Program-made: the position numbers and the translations under genes | The notes under the pieces: model-generated | What the model saw: only the letters and a program-made list of their open reading frames with translations | Told to the model about the DNA's origin: nothing | The model's database searches: none | Assembly: GCA_002296655.1 (NCBI GenBank) | Contig: DBIN01000019.1 | Span: 106,328-148,369, forward strand | DNA: 42,042 bases | From: Acinetobacter sp. UBA801 | GTDB taxonomy: Bacteria > Pseudomonadota > Gammaproteobacteria > Pseudomonadales > Moraxellaceae | Direction: 5' to 3' | Shown here: in pieces, positions 1 through 7,767 of the stretch | Layout: every line of letters starts with the position of its first letter | Position numbering within the stretch: position 1 is the stretch's first letter

Positions 1-86
1 TATATGATTTTAAAAGTTTTGATTATTTTTTGATCCAAAATTAAATCTATTTAAATCAGATGCTTACATATTTATGCAACAAAGCC
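1..86 (-). mobile_element. Terminal fragment of an insertion sequence (IS903/IS5-like end)
   Basis: Read on the minus strand, the element begins at position 86 with GGCTTTGTTGCATAAATA and runs off the window at position 1. This closely resembles the terminal repeat of IS903-group IS5 elements (GGCTTTGTTGAATAAAT from memory); an IS6-family end is a less likely alternative. The boundary is sharp because the IS1-type insA reading frame on its other side is interrupted exactly here. No transposase is visible, so family and completeness cannot be settled from this window. Confidence 0.6.
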
Positions 87-167
87 TTTCCCATCTACTT
101 TAATGCCATTTCTCTTTATATTGTTACTTAGACAGGTAGGACATTTGATTTGTAGCGTTATTTTCAT
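87..167 (-). pseudogene. 5' fragment of an IS1-family insA-like gene
   Basis: From an ATG at 167-165 the minus strand encodes a peptide starting MKITLQIKCPTCLSN and reaching a NGIKVDGK segment. This is the N-terminal zinc-ribbon portion of IS1-type InsA proteins (CPxC pair followed by a basic NG motif). After GK the frame enters the neighbouring IS end at position 86 and stops within a few codons, so the second half of the zinc ribbon and the rest of the protein are missing. Only about 27 codons remain. Its ATG overlaps the stop codon of the truncated EamA gene, leaving no room for the normal IS1 left inverted repeat, so this is a rearranged remnant rather than a simple insertion. Confidence 0.6.
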
Positions 168-514
168 ACCTCTAGGGTTGGGTATAAAAACAGAATAATG
201 CGTTCTAATGAGGCACTAATGAACATCAGACCTAAAAAATCCAACCAGCTGGAAAAATAATAGCCCATCAAACCTGCAAAAATCAGCAGCACCCAATTGC
301 GTGTAGATATGTTGCGACTGTGATGGCGATTGAGCCAACAAATCAGCAAGAAGAAAGGCAGGGCACTTGCCATGCGTAAAGCCATGAGTACAGTTGCATC
401 GACCAGCGGGGAAAGCGCATAAGCCTGTTTAATAAAAATGGCTTTGGTGCTAAACAAAAAGGCAGCAAATAAAGCAAAGATTGAGCCCGATTGTGTGGCG
501 TTAAGTCTAATCAT
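164..514 (-). pseudogene. Truncated EamA/DMT-family membrane transporter
   Basis: The readable protein starts at the ATG at 514-512 (MIRLNATQSG) and is 116 residues long. It has hydrophobic helices near residues 10-27, 38-56 and 72-90 and ends ERIILFLYPTLEV. This is the N-terminal part of an EamA-type drug/metabolite transporter, a family usually near 300 residues with ten helices. The conserved LYPTLVV-like segment is broken after LYPTL, where the reading frame joins the IS1-like fragment and meets TGA. About 60 percent of the protein is missing, so it is almost certainly non-functional. An in-frame extension upstream to 643 lacks transporter-like sequence and I do not include it. Confidence 0.75.
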
Positions 515-1393
515 GAAAAATGCTGTCGAGCAAGGTGGATGCAAGAAAAGTGATACATGCCGCGCACACAAATGCAAGTTGTATGATAGATAAGACAGAT
601 GCGACTGCATGGATAAAACTGTGTGCCGTGTTTGAGCAAGCATAGCTGATTTTATGCAAATGGTCTGCTTGAGATGGCATAAATTTTGTGAAAAGTGGAA
701 TAAATCAATTGTGCGCTATAATGGTGCAAATTGGGTGGAAATATTGCAAAACAGACAAAATCCATCATCAGACAAAATGATGTTTAAATAAAATTAAAAA
801 AATAATAGTGGTCAACTTAGACATGCACTGAATAAATTTACAGAGGGTTTAAAAGTTTTGCTGCTGCCACTTTTAGATTTTAATGATTAGGCAAAGGTAG
901 GTTTTTCTAAGGTTTTCAGATGCACAAAACACTTCTAAATTGATCCTTGTTGTGCGGTGTAAAAATTGTCAAAAAAGTCAATTTGGTGTTTAAGTTTTTG
1001 CTTTTAGCGCTTAAATGTATAGATATGCAATCTTTTAGCGTTAAGTCGGATTTTCCCATTTAAGTGAAATGCGTGTCAGAATGATCAATGCTTAATTCAT
1101 TTAAATGTGGTCAACTGCAAGCTCAAAGCATCGCTTTTTTTCTTTTAGACACTTCAAATCGGAGTTTTGCTGAATAATTAGACTTATATTCAAGAAGCAA
1201 AACCTATCAATTATATCTCGCAACAATATTTTTATGAATTATCAGTTCAAAATATCGGTATTTATTTAATAAATATTGGGTGGTAATTTAAAATTGTTGC
1301 ATTAGAATCCAAAAATTCAACAAAACTTATCCTGAGGGGAAAGCATCGTTATCCACGATGTTGACTTAAGAAAAACTAGCTTGAGGAACGCTC
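515..1393. other. Long A+T-rich intergenic region upstream of pntAA
   Basis: About 880 bp without a supportable gene. It must hold the promoters of the EamA remnant (minus) and the pnt operon (plus). A perfect TATAAT lies at 717-722 on the plus strand but has no good -35 partner. GTGGTCAACT occurs twice, at 808 and 1107. Just before pntAA there is a small hairpin (CATCG, 7-nt loop, CGATG, about 1346-1362). No RNA gene or conserved coding remnant was recognised. Its length next to IS remnants suggests that a gene may have been lost or decayed here. Confidence 0.5.
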
Positions 1394-2521
1394 ATGCAGA
1401 TCGGAATTCCAACCGAAACTGTTGTCGGTGAAAATCGTGTCGCTGCGACGCCAGAAACAGTAAAGAAGTTGATTAGCGCGGGTCATAGCGTAGTCATTGA
1501 ACGTGGTGCAGGCGTAAAGGCCGCTTATATCGACAGCGCTTATGAACAAGTAGGCGCGACCATGACAGATGATGCTTATCGCGGTAGCCAAATGATTTTG
1601 AAAGTTCGTGCCCCAAAGGGTGAGGAAATTCAAAAACTTGCACCGAACAGCACTGTGGTGGCGATGTTCGATCCTTACCGTAATACTGAATTAGACCAAT
1701 TTGCTGCCGCTCAGGTGTCTGCATTTGCTTTAGAGCTTTTGCCACGTACCTTGTCGCGTGCGCAAAATATGGATGTGTTGTCATCACAAGCCAACTTGGC
1801 AGGTTATAAATCTGTGTTATTGGCTGCAGCAGAATATCAACGCATGTTCCCGATGTTAATGACGGCAGCGGGTACTGTAAAACCTGCGCGTGTTGTGATT
1901 ATGGGTGTGGGTGTTGCTGGTTTGCAAGCGATTGCAACAGCGAAGCGTTTAGGTGCTGTAGTCGAAGCAACTGACTTGCGTCCAACGGCAAAAGATCAGG
2001 TGGAATCTTTAGGTGGTAAGTGGCTAGATGTACCAATGTCTGAAGAAGAACAACAAAAAGCTGCCGATGCTGCCAAAAATGGTTATGGCTGGATGCCTGG
2101 TGAACAATACATTAAAGACCAAGCGGTGATTGTCGATAAAGCAGTTTCTAATGCGGACATCGTGATCACTACTGCGTTATTGCCAGGTCGTGATGCACCG
2201 CGTTTAATCAAAGCGGAAACCGTGGCAAAAATGAAGCCAGGTTCTGTGATTTTAGATATGGCGGTTGAAACGGGCGGTAACGTCGAAGGTTCACAATGCG
2301 GTGAAACTGTAGTGACTGCCAATGGCGTGAAAATTTTGGGTATTCCAAATATTCCATCGACTGTATCGACAGAAGCATCTGCACTATATGCGCGTAATGT
2401 GTTGAATTTTGTTGAAACATTATTTGATAACGACAAGAACTTCGCATTGAATCCTGAAGAAGAAATTCAGAAAGCGTTGCTAGTCACTCATAACGGTCAA
2501 GTGCTGTTAAAGCGTGGTTAA
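1394..2521 (+). CDS. pntAA: NAD(P) transhydrogenase subunit alpha part 1 (domain I)
   Basis: This is the soluble NAD(H)-binding domain I of proton-translocating transhydrogenase, which couples the proton gradient to NADPH formation from NADH. The 375-residue protein starts [10 protein letters not shown] and carries the dinucleotide-binding GVGVAG loop at about residues 171-176, followed by an acidic residue in the EATDLRP segment. Length matches the split type known from Rhodospirillum rubrum rather than the roughly 510-residue fused PntA of E. coli. The ATG has a GAGG ribosome site 7-8 bases upstream. It is first in a tight three-gene operon with pntAB 11 bp downstream, and a strong terminator follows pntB. 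Identification is firm. Confidence 0.97.
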   Translation: MQIGIPTETVVGENRVAATPETVKKLISAGHSVVIERGAGVKAAYIDSAYEQVGATMTDDAYRGSQMILKVRAPKGEEIQKLAPNSTVVAMFDPYRNTELDQFAAAQVSAFALELLPRTLSRAQNMDVLSSQANLAGYKSVLLAAAEYQRMFPMLMTAAGTVKPARVVIMGVGVAGLQAIATAKRLGAVVEATDLRPTAKDQVESLGGKWLDVPMSEEEQQKAADAAKNGYGWMPGEQYIKDQAVIVDKAVSNADIVITTALLPGRDAPRLIKAETVAKMKPGSVILDMAVETGGNVEGSQCGETVVTANGVKILGIPNIPSTVSTEASALYARNVLNFVETLFDNDKNFALNPEEEIQKALLVTHNGQVLLKRG

Positions 2522-2532
2522 GGAGAACTCTC

Positions 2533-2856
2533 ATGGTTGAAACAATTACGATTTTTGTCCTTGCCATCTTCGTAGGTTACTACGTGGTGTGGGGGGTAAC
2601 ACCTGCGTTACATACGCCATTAATGGCAGTAACCAATGCACTTTCTTCAATCATTATTGTAGGTGCGATGATTCAAACTGTCGGTCTACCAATCATGGGT
2701 GTAGAAGGCAGTGTCGATTTCCAAACCATTAATGTGGTGAGTGTACTGGGTGCGATTGCTGTGTTCTTGGCAAGCATCAATATTTTCGGTGGTTTTGCAG
2801 TGACTGCTCGTATGCTGGAAATGTTCAAACCAAAAGCAAAGAAAAAAGAGGGCTAA
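2533..2856 (+). CDS. pntAB: NAD(P) transhydrogenase subunit alpha part 2 (domain IIa)
   Basis: A 107-residue protein made almost entirely of hydrophobic segments (about residues 1-20, 30-52 and 66-90) with a short basic tail. It supplies the first block of transmembrane helices of the proton channel and works with PntB in the inner membrane. In E. coli this segment is fused to the C terminus of PntA; here it is a separate gene, as in alphaproteobacteria. An AGGAG ribosome site overlaps the end of pntAA, and pntB begins 3 bp after its stop, so the three genes are surely co-transcribed and probably translationally coupled. Confidence 0.96.
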   Translation: MVETITIFVLAIFVGYYVVWGVTPALHTPLMAVTNALSSIIIVGAMIQTVGLPIMGVEGSVDFQTINVVSVLGAIAVFLASINIFGGFAVTARMLEMFKPKAKKKEG

Positions 2857-2859
2857 TGC

Positions 2860-4305
2860 ATGGAATTTATTCGTGAATATGCAGACTGGTTCTATTTAAT
2901 CGGGGCTGTACTCTTTATCTTAACTTTACGTGGTTTGTCAGGTCCTAAAACTGCGATTGCAGGTAACCGCTACGGCATGATTGCAATGGCGATTGCAGTT
3001 TTGACGACATTCTTTGTGGCAGACAATCCTGTTGTGTGGATGATTTTGGCAGCTATGGCAGCAGGTGCGGTGGTGGGTATTGCCCGCGCACGTACGGTGC
3101 CAATGACTCAGATGCCTGAAACTGTGGCGTTAATGCACTCTTTAGTTGGTTTGGCTGCTGTTTTAATTGCGATTGCTGCGATTATTCATAACAACAAGTT
3201 GATCGAACTTGGTCCAGACTTGTTGGCTGCAAATGGCATTACTTTCCATGAAATGAGCAAGGTTCATTTATTTGAATTGTTTGTAGGCTGTTTCGTGGGG
3301 GCGATTACCTTTACCGCATCGGTTTTTGCATACGGTAAATTGGCAGCGAAGAAATGGGCCAAAACCATTTCGGGTGCATGGGTAAAACCTGTTCAGGCGT
3401 TAATTTTCCTTGCCATGCTAGGTTTCGGGATTCACTTCTTCCTGAGCGGCAACATGACTTCATTCTGGGCAATGACAGGTTTGGCATTGGCATTCGGTTG
3501 GGTATGGATTGCACCAGTGGGTGGGGGTGACATGCCAGTTGTGGTGTCATTGTTGAACTCATTCTCAGGTTGGGCGGCAGCAGGTATTGGTTTCACGCTT
3601 GAAAACAACATGCTGATTGTTGCGGGCTCATTGGTGGGTTCTTCAGGTGCAATTCTGTCTTACATCATGTGTAAAGCCATGAACCGTTCTATCATCAACG
3701 TATTGTTTGGTGGTGCGATGGGCGGTGCAGTTGCACCAACGGCAGCAGCGGGTGCACAAGTGCAACGTAATTACCGTTCAGGTTCTGCTGACGATGCTGG
3801 CTTCTTGATGTCAAATGCAGACAGCGTGGTGATTGTACCAGGCTATGGTATGGCGCAAGGTCGTGCACAGAATGCGGTCAAAGAATTGGCAAACTTGTTG
3901 AAAGAGCAAGGTGTAACTGTTCGTTTTGCGATTCACCCAGTGGCAGGTCGTATGCCGGGTCATATGAACGTATTGCTTGCAGAAGCTGATGTACCGTATG
4001 AAGATATCTTGGAAATGGACGAAATCAACTCAGATTTCCCTGCAACAGATGTAGTGTTGGTGATTGGTGCAAATGACGTAGTTAACCCTGCGGCAAAAGA
4101 TGATCCAAACTCGCCAATTTACGGCATGCCAATTCTTGAAGCGCATAAAGCACGTACCATTATGGTCATCAAGCGTTCAATGGCGACAGGTTATGCGGGT
4201 CTAGATAACGACTTGTTCTATAACGACAAGACCATGATGATCTTTGGTGATGCTAAGAAAGTTGTGGAAGATATGACTAAATCAATTAACGGTACAGGTC
4301 ACTAA
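2860..4305 (+). CDS. pntB: NAD(P) transhydrogenase subunit beta
   Basis: The 481-residue beta subunit holds the second membrane domain (several helices over about residues 1-260) and the NADP(H)-binding domain III. Domain III is recognisable from the VPGYGMAQGRAQ loop, the HPVAGRMPGHMNVLLAEA segment, the GANDVVNPAA motif and the KRSMATGYAG stretch near the C terminus. It acts in the inner membrane with domain III facing the cytoplasm. Length and motif order match full-length PntB. It is the last gene of the operon; transcription is expected to end at the hairpin just downstream. Confidence 0.97.
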   Translation: MEFIREYADWFYLIGAVLFILTLRGLSGPKTAIAGNRYGMIAMAIAVLTTFFVADNPVVWMILAAMAAGAVVGIARARTVPMTQMPETVALMHSLVGLAAVLIAIAAIIHNNKLIELGPDLLAANGITFHEMSKVHLFELFVGCFVGAITFTASVFAYGKLAAKKWAKTISGAWVKPVQALIFLAMLGFGIHFFLSGNMTSFWAMTGLALAFGWVWIAPVGGGDMPVVVSLLNSFSGWAAAGIGFTLENNMLIVAGSLVGSSGAILSYIMCKAMNRSIINVLFGGAMGGAVAPTAAAGAQVQRNYRSGSADDAGFLMSNADSVVIVPGYGMAQGRAQNAVKELANLLKEQGVTVRFAIHPVAGRMPGHMNVLLAEADVPYEDILEMDEINSDFPATDVVLVIGANDVVNPAAKDDPNSPIYGMPILEAHKARTIMVIKRSMATGYAGLDNDLFYNDKTMMIFGDAKKVVEDMTKSINGTGH

Positions 4306-4324
4306 GACACTGTTTCTAGATATG

Positions 4325-4348
4325 AAACCGCCTTCGGGCGGTTTTTTT
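4325..4348 (+). terminator. Rho-independent terminator of the pnt operon
   Basis: Perfect 8-bp stem AAACCGCC / GGCGGTTT with a TTCG tetraloop followed by a run of T, 19 bp after the pntB stop codon. Confidence 0.92.
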
Positions 4349-4450
4349 ATGGCTGCTGTAAAGTGGTCAATTGAGATAGGGAATTTGGTTAGGGTAGGTT
4401 AATACGATATAAAAACGATTAGAGATCTAAACTTCAAAATATCCGCATTA

Positions 4451-4480
4451 AAAAAGCGACTTATTTGAAAGTCGCTTTTT
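4451..4480. terminator. Bidirectional terminator downstream of rsfS
   Basis: Perfect 10-bp inverted repeat AAAAAGCGAC / GTCGCTTTTT with a 10-nt loop. It has a T run on either strand, so it can end rsfS transcripts (minus) and back up the pnt terminator (plus). Confidence 0.88.
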
Positions 4481-4515
4481 GTGTATCTCTAAGGTTGCTC
4501 AAGGGAGCTGTTGTA

Positions 4516-4917
4516 TTAAGCAACAGACTCAGGCGTAGTACGCCATAAGCTTTCTAGATCGTAGAATTTACGTGCTGTTGGTAGCATGATGTGAACCACT
4601 ACCATACCAAGATCGACTAAGATCCATTCTGCATCACGTTCACCTTCAATACCAATTGGGCGGAAACCTGCTTTGCGCGCTTCTTCGGCAACATTATCGG
4701 CAATAGATTTTACGTGGCGAGTTGAAGTGCCGCTAGCAATCACAATGGCATCTGAAACATTGCTGATGCTGCTGACATCAAGTTCGACAATTTCTTTGGC
4801 TTTTATATCAAGGAGAGCTTCATGTACAACTTTAAGACAAGTTTGTACGTCATGCTTTTGGGTATTCATTGCAAGATCGTGAGAATTAGAAGCGCCGGGC
4901 GATGGTTCTAAATTCAT
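4516..4917 (-). CDS. rsfS: Ribosomal silencing factor RsfS
   Basis: RsfS binds uL14 on the 50S subunit and blocks subunit joining, lowering translation in starvation. The 133-residue protein contains the family core: an LDIKAKEIVELDV strand-helix unit, the DAIVIASGTSTRHV segment and the C-terminal EWILVDLGMVVVHIM to FYDLESLW block. The first ATG has an AGGAA site about 13 nt upstream; a second ATG 16 residues later would remove a non-conserved N-terminal tail, so the start is not certain. In E. coli the gene sits with holA, lptE and leuS. Here those genes are 32 kb away, so rsfS has been separated from that cluster. Confidence 0.93.
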   Translation of the reverse strand: MNLEPSPGASNSHDLAMNTQKHDVQTCLKVVHEALLDIKAKEIVELDVSSISNVSDAIVIASGTSTRHVKSIADNVAEEARKAGFRPIGIEGERDAEWILVDLGMVVVHIMLPTARKFYDLESLWRTTPESVA

Positions 4918-5001
4918 GGGGTGTATAATTTCCTAAAATTATTCATCATCTAATATAGCTGTTTTAGCTTGAAATTTCAAATCGGTTTAATTTTAACCAT
5001 T

Positions 5002-5787
5002 TTAAGGCGAGGCAAAATATTTGTCTTTCCATGCAAATGATTGATGTGACGCAAGACTTGGGCGGTATTCTGCAGCGATATAGCCTGAATAAGCACTGTG
5101 CTGTAACCATTTAAAAATAGCAGCATAGTCTAACTCGCCTGATTCGGGTTCATGACGTCCTGGATTGTCGGCAAATTGGATATGACCAATATCCTGAATG
5201 TTTTCTTGCAATGCACTCAGTACATCTTCGCCCACCATCGCCATGTGATAACAGTCGTATTGCATTTTAAGAGCAGGATGTTTGACTGCTTCTAGCATCT
5301 CTTGAGCTTGCGCAATATTTTGTACTAAAAAGCGTGGCATGTCGGTGCCATTAATCATTTCAAATACAGGCTGAATATGATGTTGAGTGAGCATCGAGCA
5401 GGCCAGTTTTAGGTTTTCTGCCAACGTGTTTAAGCAAGGCAGTAAATCGGCATCGACAGGTTGTTTGCCTGCCAAAATATTGACGCTAGGGATATTTAAC
5501 GCTGTGGCATAACGGATAGCTAACTCTAGGGCGTGATGAAATTCAATCTCTTTTCCGGGTACGCCCGCCAAACCATTACCGCCTTGCATGAGGTCGCCTG
5601 CAGGGACATTTATTAAGCACAGGCTAAGTTGATGGAGTATGAGTTGGCTTTGAATTTGCTCAATACTCAGCTCATAGGGAAATTGAATTTCAACATGCTG
5701 AAAACCATGTTCACGTGCAAGGGCAAAGCGTTCGATTAAAGGCACTTCGGTAAAAATCATTGACAGATTAACCGCCAGTTTAGACAT
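5002..5787 (-). CDS. hyi: Hydroxypyruvate isomerase family protein (Hyi/OtnI-like)
   Basis: A xylose-isomerase-like TIM-barrel enzyme expected to interconvert hydroxypyruvate and tartronate semialdehyde (Hyi), or to isomerise 2-oxo-tetronate (OtnI). The start is the ATG at 5787, preceded by AAGGAG at 7-nt spacing; the frame extends to an upstream TTG with no ribosome site. Counted from this ATG the protein is 261 residues. The two family glutamates appear at E143 (in PVFEMIN) and E240 (in AAEYRP), with a QYDCYHM metal-site segment and a QFADNPGRHEP block between them. It lies 45 bp downstream of the dehydrogenase gene, so the two are probably co-transcribed. Which of the two substrates it uses cannot be told from sequence. 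Confidence 0.88.
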   Translation of the reverse strand: MSKLAVNLSMIFTEVPLIERFALAREHGFQHVEIQFPYELSIEQIQSQLILHQLSLCLINVPAGDLMQGGNGLAGVPGKEIEFHHALELAIRYATALNIPSVNILAGKQPVDADLLPCLNTLAENLKLACSMLTQHHIQPVFEMINGTDMPRFLVQNIAQAQEMLEAVKHPALKMQYDCYHMAMVGEDVLSALQENIQDIGHIQFADNPGRHEPESGELDYAAIFKWLQHSAYSGYIAAEYRPSLASHQSFAWKDKYFASP

Positions 5788-5832
5788 GCAGATGCTCCTT
5801 GCAAGCAAAGGGTGGATCAGGAATCAAACCGA

Positions 5833-6699
5833 TTAAGCTTCGATTTGATGGATAATCGTGGCTAAATCTGCTTCTGCAAAACCCTTGGCTTGATGGGCTT
5901 GAAGTTGCGAAAAGGCTTTTTCTGCCACAGGAATCTGTAACTGAAATTGCGCTGCCAGTTGTAAGGCATTGTTTAAATCTTTAGATAGGGTTTGGACTTT
6001 CCATTGCACAGGCTCAAAACTGTGGGTTGCCATGCGTGGCGTTAAAATCTGAAACGGTTTTGAGTCGGCAAAACCACCCGCCAAAGCAGGTGCAAGTAAA
6101 CGAGTATCTACGCCTGCCTGTCCAGCTAGGGCAACGGCTTCGGCAATCAGGGTGCTATTGGCAGCAACAATCAGTTGGTTGCAGATTTTAGTGGCTTGTC
6201 CTGTGCCTGTTTCGCCCATACGAGTCACACGTTGTGACAGCACATCATAAATCGGGCTTAATTTTTCGATGGTGTTTGCATCTCCCCCTGCAAAAATCAC
6301 CAAACTGCCTTGTTCAGCTCCTGCTGTACCTCCTGAAACAGGCGAGTCAATCCATGTGACCTGTTTGAGATTGGCTTGCTGCGCTAGCTTTTCGGTTTGA
6401 TTTACAGACAAACTGGAAAAATCGACAATGACTTGTTGAGCAGTCAAAAATGGCTCGATTTGATCAAATACGGCTTGGACAGCATGATCATCGGCAAGGC
6501 AACTCAATATTACTGGATATTGCCCGATCTCGCTCAATTGCAGCGGCTTTGCCCCTAGACTGAGCACAGGTTCGCAAGCCGCCGAGCTACGATTCCACAC
6601 CGCGACCTCAAAACCTGCCTGAACTAAGCGGGTTGCCATGCGTGTCCCCATAAGTCCCATACCTAAAAAAGCGATTTTTGTGTCACGATCAAAATGCAT
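5833..6699 (-). CDS. Beta-hydroxyacid dehydrogenase (tartronate semialdehyde reductase / 3-hydroxyisobutyrate dehydrogenase type)
   Basis: Starts at the ATG at 6699 with a GGAGA site upstream; 288 residues. An N-terminal Rossmann fold carries GMGLMG at about residues 13-18, the substrate-binding DSPVSGG is at about 118-124, and the catalytic lysine of the KICNQ motif is at about residue 171. These are the hallmarks of the family that includes GarR/GlxR, LtnD and 3-hydroxyisobutyrate dehydrogenases. The adjacent Hyi-type isomerase favours tartronate semialdehyde reductase or a tetronate-pathway role. There is no glyoxylate carboligase, glycerate kinase or tetronate kinase in the window. Substrate is therefore inferred from context only, and I give no gene symbol. 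Confidence 0.85.
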   Translation of the reverse strand: MHFDRDTKIAFLGMGLMGTRMATRLVQAGFEVAVWNRSSAACEPVLSLGAKPLQLSEIGQYPVILSCLADDHAVQAVFDQIEPFLTAQQVIVDFSSLSVNQTEKLAQQANLKQVTWIDSPVSGGTAGAEQGSLVIFAGGDANTIEKLSPIYDVLSQRVTRMGETGTGQATKICNQLIVAANSTLIAEAVALAGQAGVDTRLLAPALAGGFADSKPFQILTPRMATHSFEPVQWKVQTLSKDLNNALQLAAQFQLQIPVAEKAFSQLQAHQAKGFAEADLATIIHQIEA

Positions 6700-6789
6700 A
6701 GCGCTGATTCTCCATTTTTGCCTACAGTACAAGTCTGGCTTGAAATGTCAATTTAGCCTTTGGTCAAAGTCTGTTGTGTCTGAACTGCA

Positions 6790-7575
6790 TTAAAACTGAC
6801 GCGGTGCAAAGGTCACTTCAGGATTCTTGTCCTTTTTACGTGCCAGTTGGCTATTTTTACCTAGCAATAATTTTAATTGCCAAATTTTTTCTAAACGTAA
6901 AGATTTATTTGGAGAATGTTCCATGGCATCCAGCACTTGTTTAGCTGCAGCCAATGCATCTGGGGAGCGCTGTGCAATTTCTTCGGCAAGCACTTGTGCT
7001 TTTTGTAATGGGTTCTCGGCAAGATGTGTCACTAAACCAATTTCTTTAGCATAGTTCGCATCAAAAATACGTGCGGTGAGGGTTAATTCTTTGGCAAGGT
7101 CTAAACCAATTAAACCTTTTAAAGAGCGGCTGAGTCCCATGTCTGGCACTAAGCCCCAGCGGCTTTCCATGATCGACATTTGTGTGTCAGGATGCGCAAT
7201 ACGAATGTCGGCAGCCAACGCCAGTTGCATGCCTGCGCCAAAACAATAACCTTGCATTGCTGCAATGACAGGTACAGGTAACTCCTGCCAAACCAAAAAT
7301 GCTTTTTGGAATAGGCTTTGTCCTGGTTTAATCAGTTCCCACGCTGCAAAAGCACGATTTTGAGGATTGTTGAGGTCGGCTAAATCAATGCCTGCACTAA
7401 ATACGTTTGCTTCGCCTGTTAAAATCACACAACGTAAGCTGCGGTCTTTTTTAAGCTTTTCTGCAGTGCGCACCAATTCTTTGAGTAGGGCAAAACTCAT
7501 GGCATTGCGTTTGTCTGGGCGGTTCAGGGAAACTATGGCGATGCCATTATTTTTTTCGATTCGAAGTAAAGTCAT
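6790..7575 (-). CDS. Enoyl-CoA hydratase/isomerase (crotonase) family protein
   Basis: A 261-residue crotonase-fold acyl-CoA enzyme. The oxyanion-hole elements are visible as FSAGIDL (about 59-65) and GYCFGAGMQLALAADIRIA (from about 109). In enoyl-CoA hydratase the second block carries the first catalytic glutamate; here that position is Gln117 (GAGMQ). A glutamate is kept in the second acid region (E137 of MESRWG), and a PDMG aspartate (D145) sits where dienoyl-CoA isomerases have one. Hydratase activity is thus doubtful; an isomerase or another acyl-CoA reaction is possible. The gene lies 90 bp upstream of the dehydrogenase on the same strand and may head the same transcript. Confidence 0.85.
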   Translation of the reverse strand: MTLLRIEKNNGIAIVSLNRPDKRNAMSFALLKELVRTAEKLKKDRSLRCVILTGEANVFSAGIDLADLNNPQNRAFAAWELIKPGQSLFQKAFLVWQELPVPVIAAMQGYCFGAGMQLALAADIRIAHPDTQMSIMESRWGLVPDMGLSRSLKGLIGLDLAKELTLTARIFDANYAKEIGLVTHLAENPLQKAQVLAEEIAQRSPDALAAAKQVLDAMEHSPNKSLRLEKIWQLKLLLGKNSQLARKKDKNPEVTFAPRQF

Positions 7576-7767
7576 GATGTGAGCTCTTGTTTTTACTCAG
7601 CAAAGCATAGCATGCACAGACCCAAGATAAATGACAGCAGAGTCACGGCCAAAACGGTGGGCTCTGCCTGAAACGATTCCTAAAAATCATGTGTTGCACT
7701 TTGTGAAACTTGTATTTAAAAACGCTATTTTTACTTGGAGGAAATGCTATTCATCCTACTTTATTCA

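Noticed and set aside
717..722. Perfect TATAAT as a promoter
   Set aside because: No acceptable -35 hexamer lies 16-18 bp upstream and no gene follows for about 670 bp on that strand.
808..1116. GTGGTCAACT direct repeat as IS ends or a duplication
   Set aside because: Only 10 bp match, the flanks differ, and no transposase or inverted partner is present.
5788..5808. Longer TTG start for the isomerase gene
   Set aside because: The ATG at 5787 has an ideal AAGGAG site and places both active-site glutamates at the family positions 143 and 240.
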